Assembly (NCBI GenBank): GCA_020310875.1
Contig: CM035407.1
Coordinates: forward strand, 200,687,153-200,751,152
DNA length: 64,000 bases
Direction of reading: 5' to 3'
From: Ceratopteris richardii
Taxonomy: Eukaryota > Streptophyta > Polypodiopsida > Polypodiales > Pteridaceae
Part shown: positions 57,950-64,000 of the stretch, piece after piece
Position numbering within the stretch: the first letter of the stretch is position 1
Layout of the letters: each line of letters opens with the position of its first letter
The notes under the pieces: generated by a model
What the model was told of the DNA's origin: nothing
What the model saw: the letters and a program-made list of their open reading frames with translations, nothing else
Database searches by the model: none
Translations under genes and position numbers: made by a program

Positions 57950-59078
57950 ACTTGTTGGGCAATTTTTGTCAAAAGATAGTTCCATCACATTTTCTTTCGT
58001 GTGTTACAGCTTGGCATAAAGCTTAGTTCCTTTTGCATTGTTGATGTATGAAACATCACAAGAAATGAATTAATGTGATAGTGGACAACCTCTATGGTCA
58101 CCATTAACTCATTGCCACTCCAAACGTTGAGAAATGATAGCCAAAACCAAGAACTTTACTTCTTCAAAACTTTCCATTCACTGAAATGGCATACCTTTAG
58201 TATTTTGCTAATTTCTCTTAGCACAAATATTATTTCTCCAAGAGTTTTGGGTGGATGGAAGTTGAAGAGAAGAGCTTTCAAACAAGCTATTATTTGCAGG
58301 AAACGGATCTCTCTAGAACTCAAGATATAGCCTTCACAAGATGACCCTATATGACTTCCAAAAGTGGAATTTTTTCCTCTTTTAGTAAAAAACACCTATC
58401 TAAAAATGGAATTCGATGCCTAGCATCGACTTGCAACCAAAAGTCAATGCCAGGCATTGAGTTTGAGCTTTTCTAGCCACTTTTTCAGCACTAGAATTAC
58501 CCCCTTGAACATAGATATGAACAAGACCACTTTTATGTGGGAAGTGGATGCCAGGCATCAACTTTATGCTGAAACTCGATGCCAAGCATCACCTTGCTCC
58601 ACAAAACTCATGTTTTCAAGAAGATTGAGCAGTAGTTAAAACTCAGAGAATAAAACATAGACTTATCAATACAAACTGGATGCCAGGCATCGACTTGCTT
58701 GAGAAACTTCAACTATTGAAATCATTTCACACAAGACAAACTCTGGAGATGGAAGAAGAAGACTTATACATAGAACTTTAACTATTTCTTATCATAGCTA
58801 TGAAAACTCAAAAGCTTACAAGTGCTTTCTCACTCAATACTCAGTCATACAAATTGAGTTCTAACTCACTCTTTCATTGTCTTCCTATTTGTGTCAGTTG
58901 CTACAAACTAACTTATATAGTTTTTCTCAATCTCGTGACTTTTAAAAAACTTCTAGAACTAAAGTGAACTAACTTTACAAATATAATACACTTATGAATT
59001 TGTCCCTTCACATAGGCATGTGGTTTTCTAATGAAGATTTGACCTTCAAATATATGTCCAATTAGTATTGTTTCTCCA
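57950..59078 (-). repeat. 3' LTR of copia I
   Basis: The LTR starts (minus strand) at about 59078, right after the purine tract GAGGGGGAGC at 59081-59090. A TATA box, CTATATAAG on the minus strand, is at about 58914-58922. The left edge is not visible and is set from the length of the G LTRs. It contains five phased palindromes at 58415-58691. Confidence 0.6.
58415..58691. repeat. five phased 13-bp palindromes
   Basis: Copies of GATGCCAGGCATC or close variants start at 58415, 58446, 58547, 58578 and 58679. The spacings are 31, 101, 31 and 101 bp, i.e. a 132-bp period. The sequence between copies is only weakly similar, so the palindromes look better conserved than their surroundings. Confidence 0.8.
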
Positions 59079-59207
59079 ACTGCTCCCCCTCAATCACTAA
59101 TTAACATTCTCTTTTCTTCATATCATCTTCTTTTCTTTTACTCCTGCCATGCTTTTGAATCTACTAGTCTTCACACCATCCAAACTCTTTGTCATTATAT
59201 CTGCTAT

Positions 59208-60600
59208 CTAATCCTTTATAGAAATGTACTCCACTTCAATTTCTTTCTCCATTACCTTTTCTCTCAGGAAATGATAATGTATCTCTATATGGTTTGTTCT
59301 TGTATGAAATACTGGATTTGTTGCAAGATAAAGTGAACTCATATTATCTCCATGTATTGTAGGTATACCTTGATCAATGCCCAAGCTTTTGAACAATGTC
59401 TGCATCCATATGACCTCCTTAGCTGCTTCCACAAGTCCTTTGTACTCAGCTTTAGTTGATGATAATGCTACTGTATGTTGTTTCTTTGAACACCAACTTA
59501 CAAGCTTATCACCAATGTATATCATGTAGCCATGAGTTGATCTTCTGTCATCCTGGTTACTTGCCCAATCTGAGTCACTACAGGCTCTCAACTTCAAATC
59601 TGATGTAAAAGGAAAATATAATCCTACCTTTATAGTTCCTTTGATATATCTGAGAACTCTTTGACCTGCAATCCAATGTGGGTCCTTTGGACAATGCATG
59701 ACTTGTGACAAAACTCCCACTGCATAACTAAGATCGGGTCTTGCTAGTGTAGCATAAATCAAACTACCCACAAGAGATTGATACTTCCTCATATCTTTGT
59801 ATTATGCACCATCATATTTACTGAGCTTGTGATTAACTTCAAGTGGAGTTGAAGCTTCTCTGCACTTTTCCATATCAAACTTCTTCAATAAATTCAGAAG
59901 ATACCTTCCTTGTGATACATATATGCCATGATGTGTATAGGTGACTTCCATTCCAAGAAAGTATGAAAACTTTCCTAGATCACTGATCTTGAACTCTTTC
60001 TCAAGTAACCTCTTTACCTCCTTGATTCCTTCATCTGAAGTACATGTGATTATAATGTCAACTACATAAATACAGATGTAGATTGTTCCTTCCTCTGCTC
60101 TTTTGATGAGTAGACTTGGATCTGCTTTTGAACTTTGATATCCAAGATCATTGAGATACTTCACCAATCTATAGTTCCATGCTCTTGGAGCTTGCTTCAA
60201 TCAATAAAGTGCTCTTCTTAGCCTGCAAACAAAATTTGGATACCTGGAATCTATAAACCCTTGAAGTTGTTCCATGTATACCTCATCTGATATGTATCCA
60301 TTCAAGAATGCATTCTTTATATCCAATTGACTTAGAGTCCATCCTTTTGAAGCTACAATAGCAATGATTGTCCTTATAGTTGACATCTTAGCTATAGGAC
60401 TGAATGTCTCATCATAATCTATGCCATAGGTTTGGGCATAGCCTTTCACCACCATTCTAGCTTTGTATCTGGCTATACTTCCACCTACAAGCTTCTTCAC
60501 TTTATAAACCCATTTATTTCCAATTACTTTCTTACCATTTGGTTTAGGAACAAGTTCCCATGTCTTGTTCTCCTCTAGTGCATTGAATTCTTCCTTCATG
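59208..60600 (-). pseudogene. copia reverse transcriptase and RNase H of I
   Basis: Reverse transcriptase: VIGNKWVYKVKKLVGGS and YKARMVVKGYAQTYGIDYDE at its start, LSQLDIKNAFLNGYI, KQAPRAWNYRLVKYLN, and IYICIYVVDIII where family G has the VDD box. RNase H: CSDSDWASNQDDRRSTHGY, ALSSTKAEYKGLVEA and HTRTNHIEIHYHFLREKV. Very similar to element G at 29360-30884. Broken. Confidence 0.88.
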
Positions 60601-62489
60601 GCTTCTTCCCATTGCTTCTTACCTTTAGCTTCATCATAGTTCTGAGGTTCTTCATCATCTTTGACCATATATGCATAGTTCTTTTGAGTTCTGTAAGAAG
60701 TATCATAGGAATACCTTTTTGGTTGTCTTCTTGTCCTGCTTGACCTCCTTGGTTCACATTCTTCATATGTTTCTCGATACACCTCTTCATCAAATATAGG
60801 AGCTTCTTCATTCCTTCTTGTTAATCGACTTCTAGATGTACTTGCTTGCATATAGTCTTCATCTCTATTCACCTGCACAATTGATTTTCCTTTCTCACAT
60901 CTTCTTACCTCTTCTTCAAATTCTTTAGTTGTATGACTTTGATCTGCATACCAACTTTTCTGTTCATCAAATGTAACATCTCTAGAAACAAGAAACTGTT
61001 TGGTTAGAGGATTCCACAACCTATAACACATCTGCTTTTCATCATAACCAATGAACACATATTTTTCTGCCTTTGGTTCAAGTTTATGTCTAAATTGTGA
61101 TGGCACATAAGCATATGCAATTGATCCAAAAATTTTACAATGATCTAGTGTTGGTTTCTTAACCCACCAAGCTTCATATGGAGTCATTCCATTCAAAGCT
61201 TCACATGGTAATCTATTCACAGTATTTAAAGTCTCAACCCAAAGATAATTTGGACAATTCTTCTCCTTCACCATAGCTCTAGAAAACTCAACCAAAGTCT
61301 TGTTTCTCCTTTCTGCTACACCATTTTGTTGTGGTTTATATCTGCACTCATGCATAAGGAAGTGCCAAGCTATGTGGAGTCAATCCACAAAAGGAAGTAA
61401 GCCTAAAGCTTTGCAGAAAGCTTCAAACTTCTCCCTAAGCAGAGCCTTTATGAAAAGGTTTGCAATGTTCTCGTGTCTGGGCACATATGCCAAGTTGATC
61501 TCTCCAACAGAGAACCTCTCCCTGATATAATGATAATGCACCTCATTGTGCTTAGTGCAAGCATGGATGCACTCTGATTGTGAATGAAGATAGTGGTGGC
61601 AAAAGACTGACCAACACCCAAATCAACCATAAGGCATTTGAGCCACACACACTCAACAATCGTTGTGAAAGTTTCCCTATACTCAACCTCACCATTGGAA
61701 AAAGCCAGACTAGGCTTCTTCTTGCTCAGCCAAGATATTCATGAGCTACCAAGCATGAACCAAAAACCACTAGTGGACACACGATTGTCATAGCAACTAG
61801 CCCAATCACTATCAGGAGAAGCATGCAAATATGGCGATAGTAATCCTCCCTTGGGATAAAACAATCCAAGGATCTGGGTACCACTCAAGTAGTGAAAGAT
61901 GCACTTAACTGTCTGCCAATGCTTGACACCTAGGAAATGCATAAACCTACTCATCTGTGAGACAGAAAACTGAATATCCAGCCAAGTAATGCATAATTAA
62001 ATCAAGCATCCAACAACGTGCTGATAGAGAACAACATCAAATGCATCTCTAGCATCATGAAGATGCAATCATAAACCTGTCTCCATAGGAGTGGCAATAG
62101 GTTTATAGTTTTCAAGGCCAAAATGCTAAAATAATGTGTCAATATATTTTGTTCGGCTAGAAGTATTCTCCCCCTCCATCAGACCTCAATCTCTTAAGCT
62201 TTTGACATGTGAATCTCTCTGCATATGCATGAAAATGCTTGAAAGCTCCAAACACTTTTGATCTTTCCTTCAAAACATATAAAGTTATCCATCTGGTAGC
62301 ATCATCAATGAAAAGAACATAATACCTTGAGCCACTAATAGATCCTTCTTTTGTTGGTCCCCATACATCTGTATGAATGAGCTCTAGTACTCCATCATCT
62401 TTGAATCCTTTCTTTTGAAATGGTAACCTGTGTGCTTTACCCATTTTGACATGCTTCACATTTATAAACCATATGTTGAATCTACACAT
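60600..62489 (-). pseudogene. copia integrase of I, with a family C piece inside
   Basis: The N-terminal part at 62489-62157 reads MGKAHRLPFQKKG, HTDVWGPTKEGSISGSRYY, FIDDATRW and RSDGGGEYF. The later part from 61352 reads PQQNGVAERRNKTLVEFSRA, VFGS-type IFGSIAYAYVPSQFRHK and FIGYDEKQMCYRLWNP. Between them lies a stretch of family C. Fossil. Confidence 0.85.
61353..62156 (-). mobile_element. LTR-less copia C fragment (C5) inside element I
   Basis: About 0.8 kb matching the RNase H and 3' end of family C: HFLGVKHWQTVKCIFHYLSG, ILGLFYPKGG, SPDSDWASCYDNRVSTSGFW, then a MWLKCLMVDLGVGQSFATT end. It is oriented like its host, element I. Neither edge has an LTR, tail or obvious target duplication, so it did not arrive by a standard insertion. 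Template switching during reverse transcription or repair filling is more likely. Confidence 0.8.
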
Positions 62490-63591
62490 TTGGTAGTCCT
62501 AGTACAGATTGATTTACAACCATAGCTTTAATTCCTCTTTCATTGAAATGACCTAATCTCTTATGCCAGAGATCAAGTTCTGTAATCATTCCTTCACCAT
62601 GTGTGAGCAAAGCTTGACCAATGTTCCCTTGTACTCTTAAAGTAAAGAGTCTACCTTCTTTCTTACCACAGATAATCTGATTATATCCATTCTCTGGATC
62701 TTCAACAAATACTCCTTCATTTGTAAACCTAACTTGAAAACCTTTTTCAACTAGCAGCCCCACACTAATCAAGTTTTTAGGTATTGTGGGAACATATAAA
62801 ACGTTGGTTAGCAAATCTGCTCCACTCTTACATTTCACTTTTCCAATTGAATGTACACTATGTCTTGTATTATCACTTGTTTGAACTGTATGACTAGAAA
62901 TGTCTTTTTCCAATTTTGATATCAATTCTATGTTTCCTGACAAATGATTAGAACATCCAAAGTCAATGTAAAATACCTTTAGATCTTCTGTATCTGATGT
63001 GCTCATTGAATTCATCATCAATGATGTATGACTTTCATTCTGTGTGTCATTTGCATGGTTGTAGTAGGTGGTGTTGTAGGATTGATTCTTTCCCCAACTT
63101 CTTCCTCCACCTCTACCATAGCCTCCTCTTGGATTTTGTCTCCCTCTCTGAAAATTACTTTGATATCTTCCACCTCTACCTCTGCTATTGTTATTCTGAT
63201 TTTGATTTGATCCTTGTTGGTTGTGCCAACAGTCGTGAGACAAATGATTACTCAATCCACAGATCTAGCAAGCCTTCTTTTTGTTATTTTGATTACCTCT
63301 TCCTCTTCCAAAACCTCTTGGTCTTCCACTACCAATGCCTTTACCTCTTGCATAATAAACTTGAGAAGTTGACTCTTCTTCATCCTTTGCTTTACCTTTA
63401 TCTCCTTTCTTCTTGTTCTTCATGTACATTGCAGAACTTTGTCCTTTATCTCCATCTACCTTCAATTCTTGCTCAAATGTGAGCATCAAACCAAGCAACT
63501 GGTTCAATCTGGAACATAATGATTTAATGAAAGTTCTGTTTATAAGACAAAAGGTTTCCACCTTTCATCCCCTCTCAAACCTATAAGTAAT
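62490..63591 (-). pseudogene. copia gag end and protease of I
   Basis: Gag end: LRGDERWKPF near 63570, LNQLLGLMLTFEQELKVDGD, a Lys-rich stretch, then SRGRGGRYQSNFQRGRQ. Protease: FYIDFGCSNHLSGN, where family G has D-S-G, then VLYVPTIPKNLISVGLLVEK. Integrase start: LWHKRLGHFNERGIKAM. Matches element G segment by segment. Broken. Confidence 0.85.
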
Positions 63592-64000
63592 TGTTGAGCC
63601 CATAAAAGTCATATTGGTCAAATTCAACCACAGTCAAAGTCAATCGCAATCAAAGTCAAGGTCAAAGTCAATAGGTGCAAAGTCAAAGTGCTAAAGTGCA
63701 GGTGTCAAAGTGCACAGGTAGTGCACAATTAATTGTCCACAAAGGGTAAATTGGAGAAAGTGGGTTGCAGGTTGCAGAGGTATTTCTCTAATTTCCCTAA
63801 GGTTCAAAGTGTTTTTAAAGTGTTTTGGAAGGTTCAAGTGAACCCTCCCTTATGTGCACATTTAAAGAGTTAAAAGGAAAATGTGAAGGTATGTGAACCG
63901 GCGACGTACGCAGAAGTGAAATTATGGCCCCCTGTTAGCAGCAGACAAGGGAGTCAACGAAGATCTGGCAAATAGGCCAGTAATTTTCCTCATGAAGAAG
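63592..64000. other. probable start of another LTR element, W-box-rich
   Basis: Element I gag ends abruptly at TGTTGAGCCCATAAAAG, whose TG start fits an LTR edge. From 63628 to 63716 GTCAA occurs eight times (for example AAAGTCAAGGTCAAAGTCAA). No gene is visible to the window end. Orientation cannot be told from one edge. Confidence 0.45.

Larger units (their letters stand above)
59079..63591 (-). mobile_element. Ty1/copia element I (same family as G)
   Basis: Minus-strand copia. Right to left: gag end (from 63591, zinc knuckle region near 63240-63280 and Gly/Arg-rich tail), protease, integrase, reverse transcriptase, RNase H to about 59208, purine tract and LTR. Protein segments match element G closely. 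A family C piece without LTRs (61353-62156) sits inside its integrase. At 63592 it is cut by another element. Fossil with several breaks. Confidence 0.9.

Overview
The window looks like plant nuclear DNA from a large, repeat-rich genome. It is AT-rich and almost entirely made of nested retrotransposons: Ty1/copia and Ty3/gypsy LTR elements, an L1-type LINE, and SINE-like pieces whose 3' tails resemble the LINE's. The plant assignment rests on the chromodomain integrase, on tRNA-Met and tRNA-Asp primer sites of the kinds typical of plant LTR elements, and on the CCHC-type copia gag proteins. I cannot name the species. I found no host protein gene, rRNA, tRNA or CRISPR array that I can support.

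Layout. 1-1177: 5' end of a minus-strand chromovirus (family A). 1587-2469: start of a copia element (family C, copy C1). 2470-3130: LTR of family B. 3817-15847: a decayed copia C element (C2), split by a 7.6-kb non-autonomous LTR element, family D (4138-11738), which is young and has target duplications of CTATG. 15848-19480: minus-strand remains of a gypsy-like family B element, with an integrase tail, a retropepsin-like frame, a striking CpG-rich tandem array, a tRNA-Asp-type primer site and an LTR. 19592-23323: 5'-truncated chromovirus A2 with a chromodomain and its 3' LTR. 25072-43409: a minus-strand copia C element (C3) into which two plus-strand copia elements inserted, G (25342-32089, duplication AGTGA) and F (33019-39426, duplication AATCT). 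43890-45725: another copia C remnant (C4). 45740-51231: LINE fragments, including a 2.1-kb LINE nested inside an older LINE with a 17-bp duplication, plus two SINE-like units. 51232-54386: minus-strand copia H. 55120-57690: diverged repeat E and another family B LTR with a gag scrap. About 57950-63591: minus-strand copia I (relative of G), holding an LTR-less 0.8-kb piece of family C. 63592 to the end: probable start of another LTR element.

The copia and gypsy copies are fossils. Order of events can be read from the nesting: C3 came before G and F, and C2 before D. Family B probably came before C2. The LTR pair of D differs at only about six bases by eye, F at roughly 2-3% and G at roughly 6-8%, whereas the family C LTRs are far more diverged.

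No previously undescribed gene system is evident. The signals most worth a second look are non-coding: an array of about a dozen TCGCGA-centred near-palindromes beside a primer site, a 37-bp palindrome of facing W-box cores just upstream of the D promoter, regularly phased 13-bp palindromes in the LTR of I, the shared LINE/SINE tails, and the apparently coding-free young element D.
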